Source: Struthio camelus
Taxonomy: Eukaryota; Chordata; Aves; Struthioniformes; Struthionidae
Assembly (NCBI RefSeq): GCF_040807025.1
Contig: NC_090981.1
Location: 66,907,645 to 66,971,644, forward strand
DNA length: 64,000 bases
Reading direction: 5' to 3'
Each line of letters begins with the position of its first letter. The stretch's first letter is position 1. The notes below the pieces were generated by a model that was given only the letters and a program-made list of their open reading frames with translations, did no database searches and had not been told where the DNA came from. Made by a program: the position numbers and the translations under genes. Shown one piece after another: positions 13,201 to 23,100 of this stretch.

Positions 13201-16200
13201 CTCCCGGCACAAAGCAGGGCCATCAATTTTTCTGCATTGTATAACTGGTGATAATGGGATTCAGCCTTTTGACAGGTCTTATTTTAGACCAGACATTATA
13301 GCAAATAAAATCACTGAGTTAATAAAAGACTGGGGGAGGGGATTACTGCTTCTCTGCTTTGAAAGATACTACAAGCACACTAACTCAGAATGAACAATGT
13401 CTCAAGAAAGACAATCTGCTCATTTAATTAAAAGTACCAGTGACAAATTTAAAACTGTTTTAAACCAATACCTTTTAACAAAAATCAGGACCCAAAACAG
13501 CAGAGATTAGAATCACTGTGAATTATAAGGACCTTCTGAAGACATGAGAAGGTCATGCTGCACTGTTCACCAGCTCTTCAAATGCTTCACTCTTCCATAC
13601 ACGTTCCCTTCACTTTCCATCTCATCCCAAACTCATGCAGACGTTGGGATAACTAGGAGAAAGTGTTGCCAGCAACAGATATCTTAGACTATCTGAAACA
13701 AAGGAACTTGCACAGCAAGTGGCAAATCTCCCTCACCCTACCAAGCTGAGAATCTGCAGAGCGGCAGACCAGACTCGCATTGCGCTTCCTATTTATCTGG
13801 CACGTAGAGAGCGCCAGCAACCAGGGGCTGTGAAAAGAGCATGTTGAGGTCATACATGTTAAGGCAGGGCACACACAGGGCACCACTCATGGATAAAGAG
13901 CACCTACAAATGGTGACAACGTGCCAAAGGGCAGCATCTCCTGCCCCAGTGGGTGCAGACATCCCTTCTGGCCTGAAGCAGCCTCTACATCCAGGTCAGC
14001 ACAAGGCCCGTGTGGAAGCACAGGGCTTCTCTATGAACTCAGGCACCTAAAGAGACATGTAAGAGGTGGAAACAGCAGGCAACAAAAGATTGCAAGAAGC
14101 GATTCACCAATATACTAGAAGCAAAAGGAAGTTCAAGAAAAACGGGGATCCACTGATGGATGGGGATACAACCTAGTGACGGATGATACAGAGAAAGTGG
14201 AAGTACTCAATACCTCCTATGCAGCAAAGCCTGCTCCTAGACCTCTGCGTGGACCAGCAGAGTTTGGGAAAGAAAGGGACAAGTAGCAGCGGGGAACAAC
14301 AGGTTTGGGCCGACTTAGAGAAGACTAGTATGCGCGACTTAGAGAAGACTAGTATAGAGAAGACTATCTGGATTCAGATACCAGATTCTGATTAGATCGG
14401 TAACTTCTATCGCCACAGTAGAAACTTCCTTTCTCACTGAAAAAAAAGGGAGGAAAATGCTTTAAAAACGTTTCCGAGCAAATACATGAAGAAAGATAAT
14501 CCAGCTTCATAAGGAGAGGTCAACAAACAAGTCAAACTCGTCAGCTGGCTTTATTATACTTTTTGTTTATAGAGACCTTCACATGAAATTTGATAGAACT
14601 TAGATAAAGGGAGAGAAGGAGAGAGACTCTGACTATAAAAATATATAACCATTACATCGATGCACAGAACCTTTTTCTTTAACTGTGCTGTAGGATGAGG
14701 ATTCATCTGCAAAGACACCAAGTATTGCCACTTTCATAATAGCCATGAAGAAAGATGATTTTGCCGCCTCTAAATCCTCTAAAAATTGCAGCCAGCAAAA
14801 CACCAAATGTAAAAGCTCCAGCGACATATGTACATGGGGAATTGTGTGGCATGAATATTGCTCCTATCCAACAGCAGACTGGAAAAGGTAGAAGGATGAT
14901 GGACCGAGTGAGACCCTGAGTGAGCCATAGATCATGAGAATTGTGTTGGGAAGACCAGGGACCCGAGATATTAAGACAGGTAACTGCAGCATGCAAGTCT
15001 AAATACATATCATCAGAGGATGAGATTCATCGGTAGGATTGTTTTTGCAATTAAAACACAATTTTTAAGCATCTAAGTTAAGAATTAAGCATCTAAAACA
15101 GTAATCTACATGTAAGCCAAGCAGTTAAATTCCCATTCTAGTCAATGGAGATCTGGTCAATACAGTCAGTGGTGTTTAGGGTGCAGTTCAGCTGCCAGAC
15201 TAGTGTGTCTACCGCAAGGTGAGCTTAGGCTTCTTTAACTGTCCTGATCTCAATGGAGATCTGCTGAGTAGAACGTGATTTTAGACATCCAGTGAATATG
15301 GAAATACCAACACTTACACACCTACTTTTAGGTGTCTAAACCTCAAGCTGAATCCCTTCCTTGGTATGCAAAAGTGGCTACGAGTACAAAGTAAGAGGGC
15401 ATTCCAGAAACGTCTCCACTGAACCATCTTAAAAGTGAATTTTAATCGCTTTGGGTTGTGGGTAGGGAACAAGGTAGGGATTGAAAATTGTGAGGGACAC
15501 ATTTTCAAGCCAGCGTGGGAATTCAGAACTGCATATACTGCCTCAACATCAGTCTCAGCCAATAAAACCCACTTTTAAGAAAAGGACATTTATCTGTCAA
15601 ATTAGGTAGTCAGAGTATATGCAGAAGTGAAATGTAACACCTCAGCCTCTCCACAGTAAGGAGTAGCTGTTGTGGATTTCCGTACCACTGTGGAAGGCTT
15701 GGGAAGGATTCTTGAAATTATGATTACTATTAATGCGGTTTAAAATTTTTTCATCCCTTCCTAAGAAAACCAGATTCCCAAGAACTGAACAAGTCAGATT
15801 TCATGCTAAGGCCTCAGGGCCTGATAAGCACCCGCAAACCTTAATGACTTCAAAGAAAATTGCCAGGCTCAGCATCCAGGAAGATTTGGCTCAGAACTTC
15901 AGGTTGCATTAAAGCCTTAGCTTCAACTAGAACTCTTGAAAAGTGTACAGTAAATAAAAATCTATCTTTTTAGAAGATCCTTGAAAAATTAAGATTGTCC
16001 ATGTATTCAGCTTAATAAGCACATTTTAGGCCACATTAAGCATCCATGGGCTCTTTTTACTCTCAAGGTATAAAGCAAAAATAGAACTGTATGCCCCAAC
16101 AAGAAACTACAAAAACAGCTGATTTAGCAGGAGAAAGTGCAGGGATATTCACACAGGGCAAAGATTTCCATACTGCACTTGGAAGAATTTTTTCATGGTG

Positions 16201-19200
16201 TCTCAACACTTAAACAATGGAGACAGGACAGCTCTATGTACCTGCTGCTTTCATCACTGTTAATGAAGAGTGTTGTTCACAGACTTCACCGAGCATTACA
16301 GCATTGCAAACTGGGTCTCCAAGGCTGCATCCCTTTAATAAAGATCAGAAGGACTACAATCTGGTCCAACGTATGCAAACTACCTGAGACCTTTCAACTT
16401 TTGACAAGCAGGCAAGCGGGCAAAGCTTGCACACATCTATCCAAATCACCTTAACTTTGTATTTATCATTTCAATTACATGTACCTTTCCTTCCTCAATA
16501 TATTGTCACCTGCTTGTTAAATTGCCTCTTTGTATTTAGTAACCTAAATTCTATTTAATAAGATATTTTATGGAGATACCTGAATTGCTGCTCCCGTTTT
16601 TCAGTAACCAGTTTTTGTCTTTCTTGCTCTCTCTTCTCTCTCAGCAACTTTGCTCGCTCCCTCATTTTTGCTTGTTTTTCCAGGACAGTTTCTTCAAGTG
16701 ACTCCATCTCAGCAAAGTACCTGCTTTCCTCTGATTCCAGAAGTTCACGAAGCCTATAACGAAGAAAACATTGTAATAAAAGCTAAAACAGCCTTCTCTG
16801 TCAATTGATACATTTTAGTTTATTTATTGTGAAGGCAAACAGACTGAAGCTGTTCTCCACACACATTGTCCAGAAGAATCTCTGTTCAACAAAGGAAGAA
16901 AAACCCCATTATATATAACCAAGAGAATCAGGTACCTCAAATGCTAGTTTTCTTGTGTGGTGGCAAATCCTATCAGCACGCTGATGAATCAATACTTCCA
17001 CTCTGTAGAGATCTACCTTGATTTTACAACTAAGAATTACCATTCTTTTGTTAAGTGCATTAATATTTTCTTTGGCAAGATTTCTCTTTTCAATTTAATT
17101 GATAAGCCAAAGGAACCTTTTTCTTAATGTTATGCTGCTTTGTTTTGGATAGATCATTAATCTTTTTTTTATATCTGATATTAGTCCAGCAATAAATAGC
17201 TATTAGAGCAACATATAGATTTGTTTAAATCCATTTTTCTTGAAAATGCAAGTATCACAGCAAAGGATAAAGAAGTCATTTAGATATTAATGAAGCACGG
17301 GTCTAAAACAGTCACACTGTTGGCAAATGCAGGCTTGGGCATCCCTGACAAGAAGGCTGCTTTAAAAGCTAATACAATTAAATTATGCTGGCGCAATTTC
17401 TATTTTTTAAAGAAAGGGATCAGAAACATAATGCCAGTGTATCTGTCTAGACTTCTCGGCTGGGAACTAAATTACATTTGGGGTTTAGACATCATAGCAT
17501 GGGAAAAAATGTGATCAAACTGAGCTAAAAAAGGGCTTGTTCAGCAGCCCTCAGGCATAGGGCTAACACAACACAAATGTGGTGTGAAGAAAACAATCAA
17601 CAAATGGTTACTGAGATACTTTCAGCACTTCTTGCAAATGCATGCGCAGGGAACATCCAAATCCCATATTATAAAATCGAATTTTAGCTCAGGGATCATT
17701 CCTGTTATGCCTCAAGATCCCCTCCCCGGGCACAGCAGTTTCTGTCTCGGCACAATTTAAGCTCCTTATCTTAGGAACCCATTTCCAAGGCTGTTTCAGA
17801 ACTTATTCTAGCAACAAGAAACTTGGGGTGAAGAACAAGGAACTCGCTAATTCCAGCCCTCATGTCCACAGTGACCTCCAGGAAGTCGCCCTCACTTTTA
17901 AGAAAGGGGGTGTCCCTGCTACTGTGTGAGCTACACAGGCGCAGCTGGTGGGAGCTGCAGCAGCAAAGCCAAAGACTGACTCATTGTGGAAACTGAATTG
18001 CACTCTCTTTCTGTATGCACACCCGCTGCACTGAGCTGAGTCTCACTGCGAAGACTGCGTGGGGATCTCGAGCAGATAAATAAGAATGAAATTAGCATAC
18101 AATTCCTGTCCAGTGAGGAGCATTAGATCACAATTTCAAACGGATAACCTTTGCAGCTGCAAACATGAAAGACTGTAAACAAGAAATTGAACTGTAAGAC
18201 TATTTTCTCAGATCACTATAGTGAAATTCTAATATGCCTCAGCTTTATTTTTTTTGAATGATTTCGGAATAAAATTTTTTTCCAATTGCCTGTGCTGCAA
18301 TCTATTACTTGTAGGAGAACTAAACATTAATTTAATGAGGTCACAACAAAAATCACAATTACATCCAACAATTAGGTTTTCCAACTTTTTTATCATAGTA
18401 TTCTTCATTCTTTTAAAATTTCTTTTTTAGCAGTGGAAATACTAAAACACTACTCATCATTGTTGCATTTGGCAGACATGGTTATAAATGCAGTACAGAT
18501 GGCAGTAGCTCCTGTATTTGAATACATATCTCCAGTGATTGCTTCAGTCTCTAGAAGTAGTAACCAGAGCCCAAAAGCTCCTACTTGCTCCAATGGCTCC
18601 CACCATTCGGCTGACAAGTAAGTGTACATATACTCTCCATCATGATGGAGAAAAAAAGACAGTGTCCCAAAGCATGGTCTAACATACAGAGCTGAGATTT
18701 ACTGAGTGTTTTTTCCTGTAATCATTCCTCTAAGGATACAGTGAGGTTGAAACTAGTAAGACAGGTATTAGCTAGTGGCGCATTACCTCTCTCTCCTGTC
18801 TTCAGTCTCTGCCAGGTATGCCTGCATTGTCTCATCTACCCTTCTCTGTACACTGTTGTGCAGTCTTTTGCGTTCACTGCGTTCCTGCTGCTCATTGATA
18901 TTACGATACTTGCTGTACAGCATGGAGAAATCAATACATTTAAGGAGTTCCTTTTCCTTCTTTCTGCAGGTTAAGGCAAGTTTTTCACATACATCTTGTT
19001 TAGGAGGCTTGGACCTCTGCAAGAAAAAGAATATTTCAGTGATGGAAACAAGAATCAGTTACTCTGTTGGTTTGCTTTTTTAAACTGAACTCACGACCAA
19101 GTAAGTATATAACACCGAATGACCACAGTTCAGTTGTTACCTTAAGGCTAGCATCTGGACAAGCCCTGACTGGAAGCAAGGGCACGACCTCAGCACAAGA

Positions 19201-19631
19201 GCATGAAAAGGCTGAGGGAGCTGGAACTTGTTTGTTGCCAGCCTTCGGCTTAAATCTTACCCCATCGACACAGCAGGGAGCTGCTATCATCCCAGAGGGT
19301 TTCTTACGGTCTGACTCACACAAACACCCCCATCGCAGGCTAAAGTCCCGCGGTCTCCGTCTTCAGCACGGCTCCACCGGGCCTAGTGCCCCCCCCCCAT
19401 TACTGCACCACCGCACACGCAGGCCTCACGCCCCCCCCCCGCCCCCCAAGGCGCAGCCCCACACCACACAGCGCGGGGGCAACTGGAGGGCGGCCTCCCT
19501 GCCCCACTCGGCACGGGAGCGGAGCGGACCGCCCCGCGGGACCCCCCGCCCCTCACCAGCGCCAAGGAGCGCGGCGCGGGCCCCGGCACCTCGCGGTGCC
19601 GCCGGTGCCATCGCGCCTCCACCGCCTCCAT
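987..19631 (-). CDS. CFAP53: CFAP53 (CCDC11), cilia- and flagella-associated protein 53, complete
   Basis: The gene encodes a coiled-coil protein of motile cilia, centriolar satellites and axonemal doublet microtubules. In people, its loss causes laterality defects. I rebuilt eight coding exons on the minus strand: 19557-19631, 18787-19016, 16580-16753, 8079-8382, 4991-5209, 3353-3569, 2729-2831 and 987-1221. All introns are GT-AG and the phases agree. The sum is 1557 nt, or 518 residues plus stop; human CFAP53 has 514. Residues 206-219 (LWEEDRLAKEKREA) match the human protein as I recall it, and EEARL, RLEKEAR and QIAYQQQ are also shared. From about residue 90 the chain is nearly unbroken E/K/R/Q-rich helix, as expected of a trichohyalin-plectin homology domain. 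The start is chosen because exon 1 gives a human-like length before the shared RSKPPK and has a strong GCCATGG context. No frameshift or internal stop was seen. Confidence 0.95.
1222..2728 (-). other. CFAP53: CFAP53 intron 7
   Basis: GT-AG intron. It contains an A-run of about 20 at 1450-1473. Several short open frames overlap at 1527-2156 on both strands and none resembles a known protein. Confidence 0.8.
2729..2831 (-). CDS. CFAP53: CFAP53 coding exon 7 (residues 407-441)
   Basis: The acceptor is TTGCAG before TGGAG and the donor is GTATTT. It encodes ERNAKEQEELAQE through EEEKYA, and aligns with REAKEQEERAMEQ in human. Both ends are split codons that restore the frame with the neighbouring exons. 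Confidence 0.93.
3353..3569 (-). CDS. CFAP53: CFAP53 coding exon 6 (residues 335-407)
   Basis: The acceptor is TTGCAG and the donor is GTAAGT. It encodes QELFKEQQTYWAHLAQQ, then RLEKEARKQLL and DTRQLQIEEK. These align with human REQKIYHKYLAQ, RLEKEARRQLV and TRKLQVQEK. It ends with one base of a split Leu codon. Confidence 0.94.
4991..5209 (-). CDS. CFAP53: CFAP53 coding exon 5 (residues 262-334)
   Basis: The acceptor is TTGTAG and the donor is GTAAGG, with phase 0 on both sides. It encodes E/K/Q-rich coiled coil from EEEKQLLKLES to EEKKKRK. An open frame through 4778 continues past the donor into intron and should not be taken as coding. Confidence 0.92.
5210..8078 (-). other. CFAP53: CFAP53 intron 4
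   Basis: GT-AG intron of 2.9 kb. It has a short TA-rich stretch near 5625-5665 and short open frames at 6353-7038 that look accidental. No repeat family was recognised. Confidence 0.8.
8079..8382 (-). CDS. CFAP53: CFAP53 coding exon 4 (residues 160-261)
   Basis: The acceptor is ATTCAG and the donor is GTAATT. This is the best conserved exon: REQCEEF at the start, LWEEDRLAKEKREA in the middle and LKEEEARL at the end all have close human counterparts. It ends in phase 0. The longer open frame around it runs into both flanking introns. Confidence 0.95.
13160..13222 (-). mobile_element. CR1 LINE 3'-end fragment, minus orientation
   Basis: The plus strand reads TTTTGGAAGGGACCTCTGCA, then GGTCATCCAGCCCAACTCCC and AAAGCAGGGCC. 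This is the reverse complement of the CR1 3'-terminal segment. The copy is short and 5'-truncated, as is usual for bird CR1. Confidence 0.8.
14311..14367. repeat. 24-bp tandem repeat, about 2.4 copies
   Basis: CGACTTAGAGAAGACTAGTA begins at 14311 and again at 14335, followed by a partial third unit AGAGAAGACTAT at 14356. It lies in CFAP53 intron 3 and has no evident function. Confidence 0.9.
16580..16753 (-). CDS. CFAP53: CFAP53 coding exon 3 (residues 102-160)
   Basis: The acceptor is TTATAG and the donor is GTATCT. It encodes LRELLESEESRYFAEM followed by charged helix up to REQQF. This aligns with LRELLALEENEYFTEM and DQQF in human CFAP53. It is too rich in split codons and too short to stand out as an open frame alone. 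Confidence 0.92.
16754..18786 (-). other. CFAP53: CFAP53 intron 2
   Basis: GT-AG intron of 2 kb, mostly A/T-rich. No repeat family or additional exon was recognised. Confidence 0.75.
18787..19016 (-). CDS. CFAP53: CFAP53 coding exon 2 (residues 26-102)
   Basis: The acceptor is TTGCAG before AGG and the donor is GTAATG. It opens with RSKPPKQD, which aligns with RSKPPKGQ in human CFAP53, and ends in EDRRER, joining the next exon to give RLRELL. It ends with two bases of a split Arg codon. Confidence 0.92.
19557..19631 (-). CDS. CFAP53: CFAP53 coding exon 1 (residues 1-25)
   Basis: This exon runs from the ATG to a GTGAGG donor and ends in phase 0. It encodes a basic, GC-rich N-terminus that starts MEAVEARWHRRHREV. 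Only its length and the junction into RSKPPK match human; the residues themselves are divergent. It lies inside a CpG island. Confidence 0.85.
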
Positions 19632-19660
19632 GGCCGCCCTGCTTCCGGGACGCGCCGCCC

Positions 19661-19674
19661 GTCGCTATGGCGAC
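19661..19674 (-). promoter_or_regulatory. CFAP53: X-box-like RFX site in the CFAP53 promoter
   Basis: The minus strand reads GTCGCCATAGCGAC. This is an imperfect inverted repeat matching the X-box pattern GTNRCCATRGYAAC with a single mismatch. It lies 30-43 bp upstream of the CFAP53 ATG. RFX factors and FOXJ1 drive many ciliary genes through such sites; binding here is inferred. Confidence 0.65.
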
Positions 19675-19744
19675 GCGGGGCGGCGGAAGTGACCTCAGAG
19701 CGCCGGCGGACGCGCGCGGAACCTGACCGCCCCGCCACCCTCTC

Positions 19745-19854
19745 GCGCAAGCGCAGAGAAGGGGAGCGCGCCTGGGTCTAGCGCGGCGCATGCGCGGCCT
19801 GGCCGGACTCGGTGCGCAGGCGCGGACAGCGGGGGGGGGGGGCGGCGCATGCGC
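19745..19854. promoter_or_regulatory. Cluster of NRF1-like sites
   Basis: GCGCAAGCGCA at 19745, GCGCATGCGC at 19786 and 19845, and TGCGCAGGCGCG at 19813 all fit the NRF1 pattern YGCGCAYGCGCR exactly or nearly so. Four sites within 110 bp is dense, though CpG islands are generally enriched for this motif. Confidence 0.6.
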
Positions 19855-20070
19855 GCTCCGTCCGAGGCGCCTGAGGGAAGGAGGGAGGGCGCGCAGTGGC
19901 GGTGACACCTAGCGGGAGCGCGGGCGCCGTTAGCGCGGACAGAAGCCTCCCTCCAAATTAATGGAGGTGTAAAATGAGGCTCAGGCCTCCTGGTGAGGTG
20001 GGGCTTCCCGTGGCAGGAGGCTGTGGGGCGCCATGGCCCCCCCCCCCCCCGCAGCACGGGCCCCGCGGGC

Positions 20071-20090
20071 GGCCTGGCCTGGCCTGGCCT
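20071..20090. repeat. (GGCCT)4 short tandem repeat
   Basis: Four perfect pentanucleotide copies lie at the outer edge of the CFAP53 CpG island. Confidence 0.95.
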
Positions 20091-20199
20091 GCGGTTGGGG
20101 CCTGCTGCCTGTGGAGGGGCTCCGGCGCTGCCAGCCGAAGCGGGTGAAAACGGGAAATTATTGTGATTGTTGGCTGTGGATCGGTGATGGCTGCAGGTG

Positions 20200-23100
20200 T
20201 GTTCCCCACAGGTTTGGCTCAAGGAGAAGCTCGCTGAAGCTTTGAAGAGCAGGAGGCCAGATACTGCCGGGAATTTTGCTTTCTTCCAGATAATCAGCGC
20301 TTGTCTGATTACAAGTTAAAAACAGAAATGAGCCGCAGAAAGAAAGGTCAAAGTCTAAAGGCGATGGTAGAGCTCGTTCCCATCCCAGTGACGTTTGCAG
20401 TGCACTTGCTTTCGGTATCAGTGATGGGATCCTTGCACTACCCAACAAAGCTGTATGATACACAGAAGTTACACGCTGTTGAATATATATGTTATATATG
20501 ATCAAGCCCTGTAGGGCTTGGACAAGTGAAGTCTCTTGAGTTTATTTCAATGTAGACCTATCTTACTAGTAAGTCACTGTTGTGACTTACTCTTTGAGAT
20601 GTTTGGGTGAGGGAAACTTAGCTGCAGAGAACTATGGCTTTTTGCCAGAGTGAAAATCCTAGTATTCAAGTGCTGGAAGGGCTGAATTTCTTGGTAGATT
20701 ATAGTTTTGCCTAATTTTTTATGGAGTGTTTAATGGGAAATATTGCCTTAGTCTCAATGCTTACACAAAACCGCTTTTAAGTACAAAATTTGGAATGCAG
20801 ATGTGCAGCACCTCATTGGTCGGAAATCAAAAAAAAAAAAGATACTGGGTTCAGAGGACTTTGCAGCCCCCATATTAATGTTTTCTGTGAAGTCCCTTCA
20901 CCAACTATGAAAAGACTTACTCCTAAAGAGGATATGGCAGCAGGTTTCAAAATCTTAGATTCTTTGTCTTTTTGTGGAAGTAATTTTCAAATTGCGTAAT
21001 AACGCACTGCACTTGGTAGCAGCTTTTACTTAAGTGCCTAGAAGGAATAAAACATTGGTGCTAATGTCAAGAGATATTACAAGATTTTTTTGTTGGGGAG
21101 TAAGGATCCAGGGCTTAAGAGTTGGCTGCAGAAACATACGATCAACAGTATGTTAGCAGTATGTTACTGCCGTGGTTTTTCTTAATGGATTAAGGATGCT
21201 TTGTGACTTTGAGCTTATTTTCCATTAACATTAAAGGAAAACACAGATTCTCCTTAACTTGCGTGCCAAAGGGGATCCTGGTCACAGTGCTCTTCTCCAG
21301 TGGTTCCTCAGTTGGGGAAAGATAGGGTATGTAACACATGGTCCATCTTGGGTTTGCTAGCTTGGATCCTGGAACGACAGTAGGACATCGAGTTTTCCTT
21401 CCAAAAGTTCCTCCCTTACTATCTCCTCCTAGGTTTGCCTAAACAACATAACTACATAACTTGGAGGGGTTTGCTTCAGTTCCACAAGGAACCATCCCAG
21501 TTTGTAAATCTGGCTGGCACCGCCAGAGTGCCTTGTCAAATCAGAACAGTCATTATTTTGGGGGATTTGTCCCAGTGAAATAGTAAAAATCTCTTATAAC
21601 CATTTATACAAGCCCTATCAACAGCGGACACGGGGGATTTTTAAAGTAGCTACATTCCCATTAGGTAGAAATGAAGCCAAAAAAATGTAGTTAAGTCCTA
21701 TAAGAGGTAGATCCTGAGACAGTCTCACCCTTTCCATATGTCATCTGGAAACTCTCAGTCCAAATCCTTTCTGAAAGTATTAACTTCTATCAAAGGCACT
21801 GAAGCCTTCCTGAACTGAACATGAATTTTGCTTCCTGAAACCTTTCTTTTAGGAAGACCCAAACAACTTCCTAGGAAAAAGCCACATTTTATACTGGGGC
21901 ATAAACAGCTGAACAAAATCAAAGCTTTAGGTGTGGGTCAAGGTTTCAAACTGCTTTAAACCCGCCCAGGTGCAGACAGCCACGAAAAGGGATGGCATCA
22001 CCTCTCTCCTTTCTCTTGCCGGTCAGACAAAGATGCAGCTCACGCAGGTAAACCCTAATGATGGCATTACTCGGCTCCGTGGTCTTGATCTGCCTTGGAT
22101 CAGCTGCAGGAATGCTAACGTAGGCATGAGGGAACGGGTGGGAAGGCTTAGCCTGCAATGAGTGGAGGATGGGACAGCACCATGTGATGATTTAATGCAA
22201 CTTGGGAAACCGGAGCCTCTTTTTAAAAGCAAAATCTGTGGTGTTGTCTTTAGCCGGCAACTTCTCATGCTAGAAGGGAAAATCCAGCCAAGGACAGTAG
22301 GCTCTTTCTGCTCTTACAGGAAGTATCTGAGGTTGATTGATATCAACTGAGGAATGATTCTCCCCCCCCCCCCCTTTTTTTTTGTACAAAGGAAACTTTT
22401 CACTTCTAATCCCTCTGGTAGAATAATTAAAGAATTTTGAAGGAACCAAAGTCATCCCCATCCCTCATAAAAGACGAAACGTACCCTACACGGCTCTTGA
22501 TTCCTTTTGTGTGGTACTGCGGTTGGCTGCATGGGCCAGCACTTGAACACATCGGTTCCCTTCCTTCTACAGGATCAAAAGTCCTTCTTGTCTTGCACAT
22601 GCTCCGGGCTTCCCAGACTGGGACTCTGAGCAAAGTTCAGAGTTCCTGTTCAATTCTGAATTCCCCTCGGGGTTTCCTCACCCATCACACTTCAAACAGT
22701 CCCAGGCTCCTTCCGTCATGTTCCCTTTTCATCCTGCATGCTAGTGGCTTCAGGCCATCTTTGAAATATATGTTTAAGGAAATCCTGACTCCTGTTTCTT
22801 GTATCTTTTGGCTACTTTTATTCTTTTTTTTCCGATGGATTTGCTGTCTGACCAGATCCACATGACTGGCTGAACGTTCAGAATGAGTCAGAAGCGGAGA
22901 GATGAGAGTCACGTAAACATGTCTCCATTGACATGCATTACATGACTAGTAGAGATCGGAATTTTTACTGACATACAAATTTCAGGACGAAAGAGGAAGC
23001 CTTTCTTTCACTCAGTGCTACAACCAGTACATGCCAGCCAGGACTATATATCCTGACACGGGGCCGTGCAGTCCCAGCCATGGCAGGAATGTCCGTGATT

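Larger units (their letters stand above)
8383..16579 (-). other. CFAP53: CFAP53 intron 3 (8.2 kb)
   Basis: This is the largest CFAP53 intron. It contains a CR1 fragment at 13160-13222 and a 24-bp tandem repeat at 14311-14367. Otherwise I see only A/T-rich unique sequence with scattered open frames under 170 codons and no recognisable homology. Confidence 0.8.
19330..20140. promoter_or_regulatory. CFAP53: CpG island and CFAP53 promoter
   Basis: The base composition shifts sharply to C+G with dense CpG, covering CFAP53 exon 1 and about 500 bp upstream. It carries an X-box-like site, at least four NRF1-like sites, ETS-type CTTCCGG/GGAAGTGA sequences, a G-run at 19831-19842 and a (GGCCT)4 block. 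There is no TATA box near the start codon. Divergent transcription towards 20.2 kb is possible but unproven. Confidence 0.8.

Noticed and set aside
19067-19908. Several overlapping open frames of 130-220 codons on both strands across the CpG island
   Set aside because: They are Ala/Pro/Arg/Gly-rich translations of C+G-biased DNA with few stop codons. They overlap CFAP53 exon 1 in other frames.
20158-20505. Plus- and minus-strand frames beyond the CFAP53 CpG island as a possible divergent protein gene
   Set aside because: Both are short, start in unrelated contexts and show no conserved motif. At most a non-coding divergent transcript is possible.
22363-22383. C-run then T-run as a regulatory tract
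   Set aside because: Simple homopolymers are common in this window and easily arise by slippage. Nothing else supports a function.
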